A stretch of DNA of 64,000 nt from Methanococcoides seepicolus. GTDB lineage: Archaea; Halobacteriota; Methanosarcinia; Methanosarcinales; Methanosarcinaceae. The position numbers were made by a program, and so were the translations under genes. The notes under the pieces are model-generated. The model was not told where the DNA came from. It searched no databases and worked only from the letters and a program-made list of their open reading frames with translations. The stretch is taken from assembly GCF_023684405.1 (NCBI RefSeq), contig NZ_JAGSOI010000004.1, forward strand, positions 1 through 64,000, given 5' to 3'. Positions 1-7,739 of the stretch are shown here, piece by piece (the stretch's first letter is position 1; each line of letters starts with the position of its first letter).

Positions 1-224
1 ACTTTACCAACATAATAAAGATATGTCCCATCTTCGACCGGGACGGTTTTAGTGAACACCATCTTTGCGGGGACCGAGCTTGTTGGTGAGTCTCCGGTCA
101 CGATGATCTCATCGCCAACGTTCGGGTTTGCAGGTGCTATCTCAAAAGCACCCGCGGAAGGTATCAATAAGAAAAGGCTTAGTGTGATGCACACAAGTAA
201 GCATATTTTTGTGTTCTTGGTCAT
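1..224 (-). CDS. Secreted surface protein, N-terminal part (cut by window edge)
   Basis: The minus strand reads an open frame from an ATG at 224-222 to the window edge, 74 codons without a stop. The N-terminus is a clear signal peptide: basic MTKNTK, then a hydrophobic run (ICLLVCITLSLFLLI), then a small-residue cleavage zone PSAGA. The exported part (FEIAPANPNVGDEIIVTGDSP) looks like the start of a beta-sandwich domain of methanogen extracellular proteins. The exact family is an inference. The right end of the TnpB insertion element lies only about 15 bp upstream of the start codon, so the native promoter has probably been displaced or replaced. The C-terminus is outside the window. Confidence 0.75.
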   Translation of the reverse strand, partial: MTKNTKICLLVCITLSLFLLIPSAGAFEIAPANPNVGDEIIVTGDSPTSSVPAKMVFTKTVPVEDGTYLYYVGK

Positions 225-239
225 ATGTACTACCAGCTA

Positions 240-1530
240 GTGAACTACCGCCCATTAAAATGGGTGGCTTCCTGCTTCAAAGCCCAGACCAACGTCCGTG
301 ACTCCACAGGCTCTATCCGTAGTCCCTACGGTGCATAGATCGAGAATATTGATTGCAGCATTAATGTCTCTGTCAAGCTCAAGTCCACACTCTTGACACC
401 TGTGAACCCTGACAGCTAAACTCTTTTTGACGATGTTTCCACAGCTGCTGCATTTTTGTGATGTGTTGTATGGATTAACCAATTCGACATACTTGCCAGC
501 CTCTTCCGCTTTGCTTTTTGCCATCTGTATCAGTTGACCCCATGCAACATCATGTATTGATTTTGCAAAGTGATGATTTTTAACCATGTTCTTGATACTC
601 AAATCCTCGAACACTATCCTGTCAAACCTGTTGACAAGAGCCCTGCTCAACTTATGGTTAAAATCAAGTCTCTGGTTACGTACCTTTCTGTGAACCTTAG
701 CAACTTTAGTTTTTTGTTTGAGCCGATTCACTGACCCTTTCTTCTTCTTGCTCAGTCTCTTTTGTTGAACTGCAAGGGATCTCTCAGACTTGCGGTAATA
801 TGTAGGAGGATCGTACTGATCCCCATTGCTCAGCGTGACACAGGAGTTAAGCCCAACATCAATCCCTATGGATATATTCGGATTGACCTTTTCGGGATTT
901 GCACCCATATCGACAGAGAACACTGCATACCACTGATCGGTTTCACGTTTGATGGAACATGTCTTGATCTTACCCTCTATTTCTCGGTGTTGTTTGATTT
1001 TGATATTTCCGATCTTGGAAAGTTTTAGTATAGTTCCTTCGATCTTGAAACCAGATTGAGGATATGTGAAACTGTTGTACCGATCTCTTCCTTTGAATCG
1101 TGGATATCCGGGTGTTTCACCTGTTTTACACCGTCTAAAAAAAGCATCAAATGACTTTCCAAGTCTTCTGAGTACATCCTGCTTGATCTGGGATTGTACA
1201 GGTATCTTGCACTCGACATACTTGACCTGAGTTATCTGGTCAAATGTCGTTAATCCCTGGTTGCATCTGTCATACGCATTTCGTCTGTCCGCAAGAAACT
1301 CGTTATAGATGTATCTGCACACATCAAGAGTTTTGACCAGAACTCTCTCATGTTCTTTGGTCGGGTACAGACGGAATTTGTATGCCTTACGCATATAAGC
1401 CTATAGGTTAACAAGGGCTATATACCTTACGAGCCTATGGGTAAACATGAGTACTACAAGTTCAGCCGTGTACGAAAGAAACAATTAAGCGGTATATCGA
1501 CGGAACGAAAAACCGTAAGAGTGTACGCAA
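240..1530 (-). mobile_element. IS200/IS605-family element carrying only tnpB
   Basis: The element contains a single tnpB on the minus strand and no tnpA in the window. The right end (240-275) is typical of the family: the 3' end of tnpB runs into a hairpin (about 248-267, stem around CCCATT/AATGGG) followed by a TAGTTCAC-like end. Upstream of tnpB lies an imperfect 16-bp direct repeat, 1398-1413 and 1432-1447 (AGCCTATAGGTTAACA and AGCCTATGGGTAAACA), probably within the left end. The exact left boundary is not certain; I place it near 1530, just before the palindrome at 1536. Without TnpA the element would need a transposase in trans. Confidence 0.7.
255..1394 (-). CDS. tnpB: TnpB, RNA-guided nuclease of IS605-type element
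   Basis: 379-aa OrfB/TnpB protein. The RuvC-like catalytic residues appear intact: D179 in SIGIDVGL, E263 in VFEDLS, D343 in DRDINAA. A four-cysteine zinc ribbon is also complete (C315, C318, C333, C336). The basic N-terminal region (MRKAYKFRLYPT) is the usual start of the family and the length is close to the family norm. TnpB proteins are known to be RNA-guided DNA nucleases whose guide RNA (omega RNA) overlaps the 3' end of tnpB and the right end of the element. Here that RNA would read across 275-240 into the signal-peptide gene. No frameshift or stop is seen, so the protein is probably functional. Confidence 0.93.
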   Translation of the reverse strand: MRKAYKFRLYPTKEHERVLVKTLDVCRYIYNEFLADRRNAYDRCNQGLTTFDQITQVKYVECKIPVQSQIKQDVLRRLGKSFDAFFRRCKTGETPGYPRFKGRDRYNSFTYPQSGFKIEGTILKLSKIGNIKIKQHREIEGKIKTCSIKRETDQWYAVFSVDMGANPEKVNPNISIGIDVGLNSCVTLSNGDQYDPPTYYRKSERSLAVQQKRLSKKKKGSVNRLKQKTKVAKVHRKVRNQRLDFNHKLSRALVNRFDRIVFEDLSIKNMVKNHHFAKSIHDVAWGQLIQMAKSKAEEAGKYVELVNPYNTSQKCSSCGNIVKKSLAVRVHRCQECGLELDRDINAAINILDLCTVGTTDRACGVTDVGLGFEAGSHPF

Positions 1531-1535
1531 TTCAT

Positions 1536-1606
1536 CCACCGGTTTCATTTCGAAGAAATGAAACTCCCATTAAATCTTTGATTTAATGCGAGGTTGAAAC
1601 CGGTGG
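1536..1606. repeat. Cloverleaf-like palindromic repeat (three nested hairpins)
   Basis: An outer 12-bp perfect inverted repeat (CCACCGGTTTCA at 1536-1547, TGAAACCGGTGG at 1595-1606) encloses two further perfect hairpins. The first has a 9-bp stem TTTCATTTC/GAAATGAAA with a GAA loop and shares five bases with the outer stem. The second has a 9-bp stem CATTAAATC/GATTTAATG with a TTT loop. The unit lies between the TnpB element and the broken MazF gene and interrupts the MazF reading frame. It resembles a REP-like or non-autonomous IS200/IS605-type palindrome; which one is not decided by the sequence alone. Confidence 0.75.
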
Positions 1607-1799
1607 TCTTCTTGCTTAGAAGAAAATAAAACTCGATCAGATCTCCTGATCCAAGAGAAATATCATAACCATCACTTCTATGAGTAGATGTGATCGGACA
1701 GAGGATAACATCATCAGCCTTCAGATCCACAACTACTAAAGCCGGTCTCTTTTTGGTTGCTGTCAGATCAGAAAATGATGGCAGCACTACTATTGACCC
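1607..1799 (-). pseudogene. MazF/PemK-type toxin remnant
   Basis: Minus-strand translation gives GSIVVLPSFSDLTATKKRPA followed by LVVVDLKADDVILCPITST, the conserved beginning of MazF/PemK toxins (G-D-x-V-x-x-P-F-x-D, K-K-R-P-A-L-V, D-x-I-L-C-x-I-T-S). Similarity stops after about DLIE (near 1632), where the frame runs into the palindromic repeat and then ends. On the 5' side the gene is replaced near 1800 by an endonuclease IV fragment, so the native start codon is missing. Only a GTG at 1787 could start the remaining frame. The C-terminal half, including the rest of the fold, is lost. I call it a dead fragment. No cognate antitoxin is seen. Confidence 0.7.
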
Positions 1800-1975
1800 T
1801 GCATTGCCATATCTCCGGCATAGCCTATACAGAGAAGGGGGAAAAGAACCACATGGTGCTCCGGGAATCGGACTTTAATTATGCTGACCTGATGGCAGCG
1901 TTTCGGGGGTTTGGATTGATGGGGCTTGTGATATGCGAGAGTCCGAAACTGGAGGAGGATGCAATGCTGCTGTAG
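1800..1975 (+). pseudogene. Endonuclease IV-like (TIM barrel) C-terminal fragment, copy 1
   Basis: The frame encodes LHCHISGIAYTEKGEKNH and, later, GLVICESPKLEEDAMLL before a TAG stop. This matches the C-terminal metal-binding end of archaeal endonuclease IV/sugar-isomerase-like TIM barrels (H-x-H and the ICESP segment). A second, diverged copy lies at 3922-4365. The first ~30 bases after 1800 are almost identical between copies and similarity then drops, so the duplication is old. The N-terminal three quarters of the gene is absent here. The fragment joins the MazF remnant at about 1800. Confidence 0.65.
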
Positions 1976-2049
1976 GATACTTTCAGACAGTGAATTTGGA
2001 AAAGGAAGAGGGTAGCCGGGCTTATTTCCGAGCCTTCCTGACAGTGCTG

Positions 2050-2138
2050 GTTATCAGTGATAACATTATATGCATATCACAAAGTAAAGATAGGTATCAC
2101 TGATAAGTTTAAGTAGTTATCATAATATAGTGATAACT
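2050..2138. promoter_or_regulatory. Operator-like inverted repeats before the AbiE-like pair
   Basis: Three related motifs sit in the 93 bp before the antitoxin start: a palindrome GTTATCAGTGATAAC at 2050-2064, a near-palindrome TATCACTGATA at 2095-2105, and an inverted repeat AGTTATCA-8 bp-TGATAACT at 2115-2138, ending 4 bp before the ATG at 2143. All share the half-site TTATCA/TGATAA. AbiEi antitoxins of type IV systems are known to repress their own operon by binding inverted repeats, so autoregulation is the natural reading. Binding itself is inferred. Confidence 0.6.
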
Positions 2139-2142
2139 GTAC

Positions 2143-3174
2143 ATGATAAAAAAAGAATCAATTGAGCACAAAGAGATCCTGAATTACATCAAAGATAGCC
2201 TGGGCATCTCTTCCGATCACCTGAATACCAGTCTCAGCACATCATATGAGTATTACGTGAGCGATCTACCCCTCCGCCCGGATGCATTACTGGAAGACAA
2301 TGACACCATATACCTTATAGAGATCAAGTCAAAAGCTACCATCGATACGGTCGCAAGGATGAACCTGCTTCGTGATCTCTGGCTGCAGAATGAAGAGATG
2401 GAAAAGAGGAAGAGCATACAACTGGTCGTTGCTGCAAAATCATTCCCTGAAAGGGAAAAACAGATAATGGACCAATTGGGTATCATTATGCTAAAACTTC
2501 CCTGGACATTCAAACCCGGCAGCAATGAACAGTTCGGGTCCAAAACCCATCGGATCACATCGGACAAATCATGGAAAATAGTATCCCGTCTGTTGAAGGA
2601 GAAAAAGACCTCGATACGCCAATTATCACTCCTCGAAAATGTATCATATGGATGGGCACACAAAACGGTCCAGGCATTGATGCGGCAGAATATTGTGAAA
2701 CAGGATCACAACCACGTGAGCATTTCAAACGTGGACAAACTGCTCAATGGCGTTGCATGGGAACGCCCGCTTGCAAATCTTAAGATCGATGAGATCCGTA
2801 TACCGTTCAGCGGGTCCATGCATGCAGCAAGAGAGATCACAGAAGCCTTTGCAATGCAGGATAACATGCCTGTGGGATTCACAACATACACTGCAGCATC
2901 ACTTTACACAGGTTATGCCGTAAGGCATGATGCGGTCTATCTATACATGAGAGATGAACATCTTGACCATTTCCGGGAATTATTTGAGTCCCATTCGGGA
3001 AATACCATAAAGGCAGTGGTCTATAGGCCTGACAGGGACGTATTCCAGGATAGCCGCGAAAAAGAGGGAATCAGGATCGTATCACCCTCGCAGACACTTC
3101 TGGACCTGGCCGGAATGGGATATTCTGCAATGGACATTACAAAAGAAATGGTTTCGATGTATGACACGATATGA
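2143..3174 (+). CDS. AbiEi-like antitoxin with PD-(D/E)XK-like N-terminus
   Basis: 343-aa protein of three parts. Residues 1-115 look like a restriction-endonuclease fold: RPD47 followed by strand residues and E60-I-K62, the spacing of a PD-(D/E)XK motif. Residues about 140-200 contain a winged-helix-like segment (SWKIVSRLLKEKKTSIRQLS, then VSYGWAHKTVQALM). The C-terminal part (TTYTAASLYTGYAV, VYLYM, VSPSQTLLDLAGMG) resembles the AbiEi C-terminal domain of type IV antitoxins. It overlaps by 14 bp the nucleotidyltransferase gene that follows, the usual order of AbiEi and AbiEii. The role as antitoxin and repressor is inferred from context. Whether the N-terminus is an active nuclease is unknown. 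The protein is longer than common AbiEi proteins. Confidence 0.65.
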   Translation: MIKKESIEHKEILNYIKDSLGISSDHLNTSLSTSYEYYVSDLPLRPDALLEDNDTIYLIEIKSKATIDTVARMNLLRDLWLQNEEMEKRKSIQLVVAAKSFPEREKQIMDQLGIIMLKLPWTFKPGSNEQFGSKTHRITSDKSWKIVSRLLKEKKTSIRQLSLLENVSYGWAHKTVQALMRQNIVKQDHNHVSISNVDKLLNGVAWERPLANLKIDEIRIPFSGSMHAAREITEAFAMQDNMPVGFTTYTAASLYTGYAVRHDAVYLYMRDEHLDHFRELFESHSGNTIKAVVYRPDRDVFQDSREKEGIRIVSPSQTLLDLAGMGYSAMDITKEMVSMYDTI

Positions 3175-3910
3175 AAATATGGGCAATATAATCAGATATT
3201 CCTTAGATGAATTGGAGGTAATTAGCCAGTACCTTCATGAAAAGGAAGAAAGAGAGGATCCAACAACTGTGCTCATTGGGGACTGGGCAGTGGATTCATA
3301 TAACTCCTGGTACGGATCCATCGACATAGATCTCATAACGAACGCAAGTACACGAAAGAGCTTAATGCGTCACCTGCGAAATGATCGTGGTTTTACACCA
3401 TATAAGCTGCCAGGGATACCAACGAGTGTAAAAAAGGAAACTGAAGCAGGTCCGGTCATCATTGATTTTGCAACCAGGCAGAAGCCCTTTCCTTTTGAAG
3501 GGAAGGACATGTCTTTAGATTTCAGCATTCTTAACGGGAACACAGAAACAAGGCAAATTCGGGGAGGGATCGAAATGGCAGTACCAAACCGGGCAACATT
3601 GCTTGTTTTGAAATTGAAGGCCGTATGGGATCGCAATTATCGAATTGCTCATGGGACAAGTGATGATATTGAATGGGAGACAGGGAAGCTAATAAAAGAT
3701 TATGCAGATGTTCTTGCATTGATCGATCCCGATCATGGCGGGGAGCAGATAGAGATCTCCGTACTAGGCAGACTAATGGAAAAATACCCATTTCTCGAAA
3801 AATGTCTCACTTCAGCATATAATTCGGATGAAGGGATAGAGAAGTATGGCAGGATGTCACAAGATGATGCCAGATCCATTATCGACCGGATGATATCCTT
3901 GATCCATTGA
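3161..3910 (+). CDS. AbiEii/AbiGii-like nucleotidyltransferase toxin
   Basis: 249-aa protein of the nucleotidyltransferase fold. LIGDWAVDSY corresponds to the LIGG-x-A-V start of the family, with Asp replacing the second Gly. SIDIDLI supplies the metal-binding pair D55 and D57, and VIIDFA supplies the third acidic residue D102. The C-terminal segment LKLKAVWDR and KDYADVLALI is typical of AbiEii/AbiGii and related proteins. AbiEii-type toxins transfer nucleotides to RNA (tRNA in studied relatives). The gene overlaps the antitoxin gene by 14 bp, so the two are co-transcribed. An alternative ATG lies at 3179. Confidence is high for the fold, moderate for the toxin role. Confidence 0.7.
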   Translation: MTRYENMGNIIRYSLDELEVISQYLHEKEEREDPTTVLIGDWAVDSYNSWYGSIDIDLITNASTRKSLMRHLRNDRGFTPYKLPGIPTSVKKETEAGPVIIDFATRQKPFPFEGKDMSLDFSILNGNTETRQIRGGIEMAVPNRATLLVLKLKAVWDRNYRIAHGTSDDIEWETGKLIKDYADVLALIDPDHGGEQIEISVLGRLMEKYPFLEKCLTSAYNSDEGIEKYGRMSQDDARSIIDRMISLIH

Positions 3911-3921
3911 TCCAACAGTGA

Positions 3922-4365
3922 CACTTTTACGAAGAACTTGCAGACGAGGGCATCAATGTGGTGCTTCTCCCGGAGACCACCGGCAAACCGACCCAGTTAG
4001 GCGATCTGGAGGAGACCCTGATGATGGCTTCAGCCATCGAGGGGGTAATGCCCTGCATAGACTTCTCACATCTGCACGCACGCAGCTGCGGGGAGTATAA
4101 TACTATAGAAGAGTTCCGAAGCGTTTTTGAGAGCGTGGAAAATGCGCTTGGAAGGGTTGGGCTGGACAGCATGCATTGCCATATCTCCGGCATAGCCTAT
4201 ACGGAGAAGGGGGAGAAGAACCACCTGCTGCACCAGGAATCGGATTATAATTATATCGACCTCATGGCAGTATTTCATGAGTTCGACATAAAGGGGCTTG
4301 TGATCTGTGAAAGCCCGAATCTCGAAGAGGATGCCCTTCTTTTGAGAAATACCTTCTCAAACTAA
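3922..4365 (+). pseudogene. Endonuclease IV-like C-terminal fragment, copy 2
   Basis: The frame from an in-frame TGA at 3919 to a TAA at 4363-4365 encodes 147 residues: FYEELADEGINVVLLPETTGK, GDLEETLMMASAIEGVMPCI, DFSHLHAR, MHCHISGIAYTEKGEKNH and VICESPNLEEDALLL. This is the C-terminal half of a deoxyribonuclease IV-like TIM barrel, with metal-ligand segments E-T-T-G, D-F-S-H-x-H-A-R and H-x-H. The N-terminal half is missing upstream, where the AbiEii gene ends 12 bp before. A GTG at 3958 could in principle start a short product. I regard it as a remnant of the gene into which, or next to which, the toxin-antitoxin pair was inserted. Confidence 0.7.
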
Positions 4366-4543
4366 TATCGATATGAACGGTAACGAAAGGACGAAATGGG
4401 TCCTTATGGAAACTTTTAAAAAAACTTCCAGTCGAAACCATTATTTACTAACAGAACAACAATATAAAAATTAAAAGACATTATCAAAGATAATGGCAAG
4501 TTCTGTGATAAAAAAAGCAGAGCATGTCGAAAAGGCGGTACTT

Positions 4544-6238
4544 ATGAGCAGATTATACACTGGAATAACATTAGTTTTGTCCCTATTTATCACATTCTCA
4601 TTCATAACAGTGGCATCTGCTACCATGAATGACGAATACATAATGGAAATAAGCATTGATGAGAACCACGTCAGTTTTGCCGATCATAATGGCACAGCAG
4701 AAGGCAACTGGATATCCTTAAGCGGCGGGGAAACCTTCAAAATACCCGAACCTTTCACATTCACCTACAACGGCATAAACAGTAAGAATGCCATCATAAA
4801 AGGGAGGAACGTCACCGTTGAGCTTAACGTGGAAAACAATACGGACCACGTTATCACCTACCCCTACGACACCCACCAGATGTACGTGGCAGGATCCGGA
4901 CTGGACGATGTATCCTTCACCTTCCACGGCTCCGACCACTTCGCTAACAGAGAAGTGGACGTATATCTTTTCAACTCATCCATAGTAGACCTGAAACACG
5001 TCCTTGATGACCTCATGGAAGGAAACACAGCAAGTGCTCATGCGATCTATGACAACTCACAGGAATCAGAAGCTGTCCTTGATGGCAACGGCGACATGTC
5101 AATGACCTACAACGACATGAATCCCGGCTCCTACTCAATAATGATCATCCACACCGATGACATCACCGAAGAGAACATACTGCTCTCCGCCACTGCTTTC
5201 GAGGTCCTCGACTACAGCGCCGACCTGAGAACGACACGCAACAGCAACAACGTTCAGCTCGACATCACCGTGGAAGATGCACCCGATAAGACCTACACCT
5301 ACGGCGCCATACTCATAAAAGAAAGCGCTTATACCACCGATGTCCGCGTAGAGTTCGATGGCACCCTGAACGGATTCGATGTTCTCATGAACGGCGTTCC
5401 CATAATCGAGGGGTTCGACCTCGTGGGCATGTCCAAGGACGACATTGACGGCGCAGAATTAGAGGAATGTCTCACCGACATCTTCGGAGCAGACAACATC
5501 TCCATAGTCTACGAAGCGGTATATGGTACCAATGCAACATTATATGCAGACACCACCGGCCTTTCCGAAGGAGATTACCTCGTATTCGCAGGAGTTACCT
5601 CCGACCACGACATGGTCGCCTTTGAACAGTATGAAATGTACATCACCCAGGTAGGGATGGACCTTTTCGGAGGTCCAGGCGACGAGATAATTATCAATGA
5701 CACAAGGAACGGGATACGCGTGATCATTGGCTTGAACCAGAGCCTAACGAATGGTATGCTCCAGATCGAGAAAAGTACAACATTGCCAAATAACGTCACC
5801 CAGCCACTGTTCTACACTCCTGCAGGCTTTGCCACATTCACAGCGAATGACAACCTCAGCCAGGCAATGGCCTACGCCTACATCTACATAGACTGCCCGC
5901 ACCATTGCCTGAACGGACTTGACCCAAATGCAATGAGGTTCCACTGGTATGACGAGAACAGCACCAACTGGGTACAGCTGGAACCGGGAAACCCGCCATG
6001 CTGCCTTGAGACCGGCCAGTACAACACAGAGCACATCTGTTGCTGTTGGGCCAAAGTGACCCACTTCTCCACATACACAAGTGGTACTTACCACCCATAT
6101 GATGCAAACAAAGACGGCATGATCAGCATTGATGAGGTAAACACTACAATCGATGACTACTACGCAGGTCAAACCAGCATTAGAATGGTAAGTGAAATAA
6201 TTGATCTATACCGCATGGGTGGATCATATTGCAAGTAA
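4544..6238 (+). CDS. Secreted methanogen surface protein with EF-hand-like C-terminus
   Basis: I choose the ATG at 4544 because the preceding AAGGCGG can act as ribosome binding site and the product then begins with a standard signal peptide (MSRLYTGITLVLSLFITFSF, cleavage near VASA). An upstream in-frame ATG at 4493 would add 17 residues without a good site. The 564-aa product has repeated beta-rich segments such as YTYGAILIKESAYTTDVRVE, resembling the TIGR04279-type methanogen extracellular domain (recognition by eye). Cysteines cluster at CPHHC, PPCCLE and ICCCW. The tail DANKDGMISIDEV is an EF-hand/dockerin-like calcium loop. No C-terminal membrane anchor is visible, so it is probably released or bound by other surface proteins. 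It lies directly upstream of another exported protein. Confidence 0.75.
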   Translation: MSRLYTGITLVLSLFITFSFITVASATMNDEYIMEISIDENHVSFADHNGTAEGNWISLSGGETFKIPEPFTFTYNGINSKNAIIKGRNVTVELNVENNTDHVITYPYDTHQMYVAGSGLDDVSFTFHGSDHFANREVDVYLFNSSIVDLKHVLDDLMEGNTASAHAIYDNSQESEAVLDGNGDMSMTYNDMNPGSYSIMIIHTDDITEENILLSATAFEVLDYSADLRTTRNSNNVQLDITVEDAPDKTYTYGAILIKESAYTTDVRVEFDGTLNGFDVLMNGVPIIEGFDLVGMSKDDIDGAELEECLTDIFGADNISIVYEAVYGTNATLYADTTGLSEGDYLVFAGVTSDHDMVAFEQYEMYITQVGMDLFGGPGDEIIINDTRNGIRVIIGLNQSLTNGMLQIEKSTTLPNNVTQPLFYTPAGFATFTANDNLSQAMAYAYIYIDCPHHCLNGLDPNAMRFHWYDENSTNWVQLEPGNPPCCLETGQYNTEHICCCWAKVTHFSTYTSGTYHPYDANKDGMISIDEVNTTIDDYYAGQTSIRMVSEIIDLYRMGGSYCK

Positions 6239-6251
6239 TGGGGGGTTCAAT

Positions 6252-7469
6252 ATGAAAATACCAAAAAGTATCAAATTGTTTGGAATCCTAAGTTTAGTGT
6301 GCCTAATGACACTCTCGATGGTCTCAGCAGCAGCAGATCTTAATGTCTGCAGGGACCTTCCGACAAGTGCCAACCCGGGTGAAACAATAACTGTGACTCT
6401 GGACATCACACTTGATGGCGCAGACAAGACCGTCATCGAAGACAATGTACCTGCAGGATGGAACGTAAGCAATCCATCTGGTAGTGGATTAGTCGTTGAT
6501 GCAAATACAGTAAGCTGGATTGACGTCAACGCAGCATTAGGTGTCGAACAGTTGACCTATGACGTCACAATCCCTGGAGATGCAGCACTGGGAACATACA
6601 CATTTGATGGAATGTTCGACCTAGCGGTAGCAGCTCCTGGAGTCCAGCCAATTGACTGTGACACCCAGATGGAAGTGGTGGAAGTTGTAGTAGAGCCAAG
6701 CAGTGGTGGCAGCAGTGGTACCAGCAGTGGTACCAGCAGTGGCGGCAGCAGTGGCGGCAGCAGTGGAGCAACCGGCGAAACCTTCGAGAACATTGTAAAG
6801 AAAGAAGTAAAGAGTGCATACGTGATGAATGGTGCTAAAGTATCATACCAATTCAATGAAAAAGAAAACAATATCGATTTCATCAAATTCGATGCACTGA
6901 AGAACTCCGGTATGATCTCCGTTACGATCGAGACGCTCAAAGATACATCCGCACTGGTAAAGACCAATCCAGCCGGAAAAGTTTATCAGAACATGAACAT
7001 TTGGGTTGGAAAAGCAGGATATGCAACACCAAATGACATAGTCAACCCGGTCATTGGATTTAGGGTGGAGAGATCATGGATCGGTGCAAATGACATCGAT
7101 GGATCCGCAATAAAACTGAACAGATATCACGATGGGACATGGAACCCTCTGCCAACCACGAAGGTGCAGGAATCCAAGGATTACATCTACTTCGAAGCAA
7201 AAACACCTGGATTTTCACCGTTTGCAATAACCGGCGAGACAAACAGTGTTGTATCCGAGGATGAAGGGCTAACTGGTACAGATACGAACACTTCGACAGA
7301 AGGGTCCGAAGATCGAACGACATCGTATAAGGGAGAAAATCGCACAACGTCCGCAGATGCAAAAACTTCGATAGGCAATATAACTATGTTACTATCGTTT
7401 GCCACGATCATCGGATTTATGGGATACATTAAACGCGATGATATCAGGAAATATCTTAAGAAAAAATAA
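6252..7469 (+). CDS. PGF-pre-PGF domain surface protein with C-terminal anchor
   Basis: The ATG at 6252 is chosen because GGGGGTT lies just upstream and the product then opens with a signal peptide (MKIPKSIKLFGILSLVCLMT, cleavage near VSAAA). The 405-aa protein has an N-terminal beta-sandwich (NPGETITVTLDI, IEDNVPAGW), a Ser/Gly-rich linker (about 7 repeats of SSG or SSGGT), and a domain with KTNPAGKVYQNMNIWVGKAG and GFSPFAITGE that matches the PGF-pre-PGF domain of archaeal surface proteins. A Thr/Ser-rich stalk follows. It ends with one hydrophobic helix and a basic tail KRDDIRKYLKKK, so it is membrane-anchored; the PGF sorting triplet itself is not seen there. It follows the previous gene by 13 bp and is likely co-transcribed. 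Confidence 0.8.
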   Translation: MKIPKSIKLFGILSLVCLMTLSMVSAAADLNVCRDLPTSANPGETITVTLDITLDGADKTVIEDNVPAGWNVSNPSGSGLVVDANTVSWIDVNAALGVEQLTYDVTIPGDAALGTYTFDGMFDLAVAAPGVQPIDCDTQMEVVEVVVEPSSGGSSGTSSGTSSGGSSGGSSGATGETFENIVKKEVKSAYVMNGAKVSYQFNEKENNIDFIKFDALKNSGMISVTIETLKDTSALVKTNPAGKVYQNMNIWVGKAGYATPNDIVNPVIGFRVERSWIGANDIDGSAIKLNRYHDGTWNPLPTTKVQESKDYIYFEAKTPGFSPFAITGETNSVVSEDEGLTGTDTNTSTEGSEDRTTSYKGENRTTSADAKTSIGNITMLLSFATIIGFMGYIKRDDIRKYLKKK

Positions 7470-7505
7470 GAGGGTGAAGCCCCTCTTTCTTTTTATTTAT
7501 TTGAT
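7469..7505 (+). terminator. Hairpin with T-tract after the surface-protein pair
   Basis: AGAGGG (7469-7474) pairs with CCCTCT (7481-7486), followed by a T-rich run TTCTTTTTATTTATTTG. It starts at the last base of the stop codon. The remaining interval to 7739 is AT-rich and shows no gene. Confidence 0.6.
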
Positions 7506-7739
7506 TTTTGGTCCCGAATTTAATGTAGCGCCTTTTATTTGCAAGATGATGCGAGAATCCTTTTTTAAAAAAAGCAGTGTGTGAAAGTAATACCCAGCGG
7601 TAAATTTCCTTTAGCTCTTCATAACATTGGCATAGCAGTCATACTTGGAAGCAATGGCTCCATAGTTAACCAAGATCCCACATCACACATAATTATCTCA
7701 ATTTCACCCATACCTTTCAAATAACGGTAAAGGATCAGA

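Noticed and set aside
1690-1878. Plus-strand 62-aa frame over the MazF remnant
   Set aside because: It is the complement of the MazF-like frame and joins unrelated fragments; no family signal is visible.
3958-4365. Independent small gene starting at GTG 3958
   Set aside because: It is the C-terminal half of a TIM-barrel nuclease whose fold needs the missing half, and a matching fragment exists at 1800-1975.
5744-6172. Minus-strand 142-aa frame
   Set aside because: It lies fully within the secreted protein gene on the plus strand, has atypical composition, and is a shadow.
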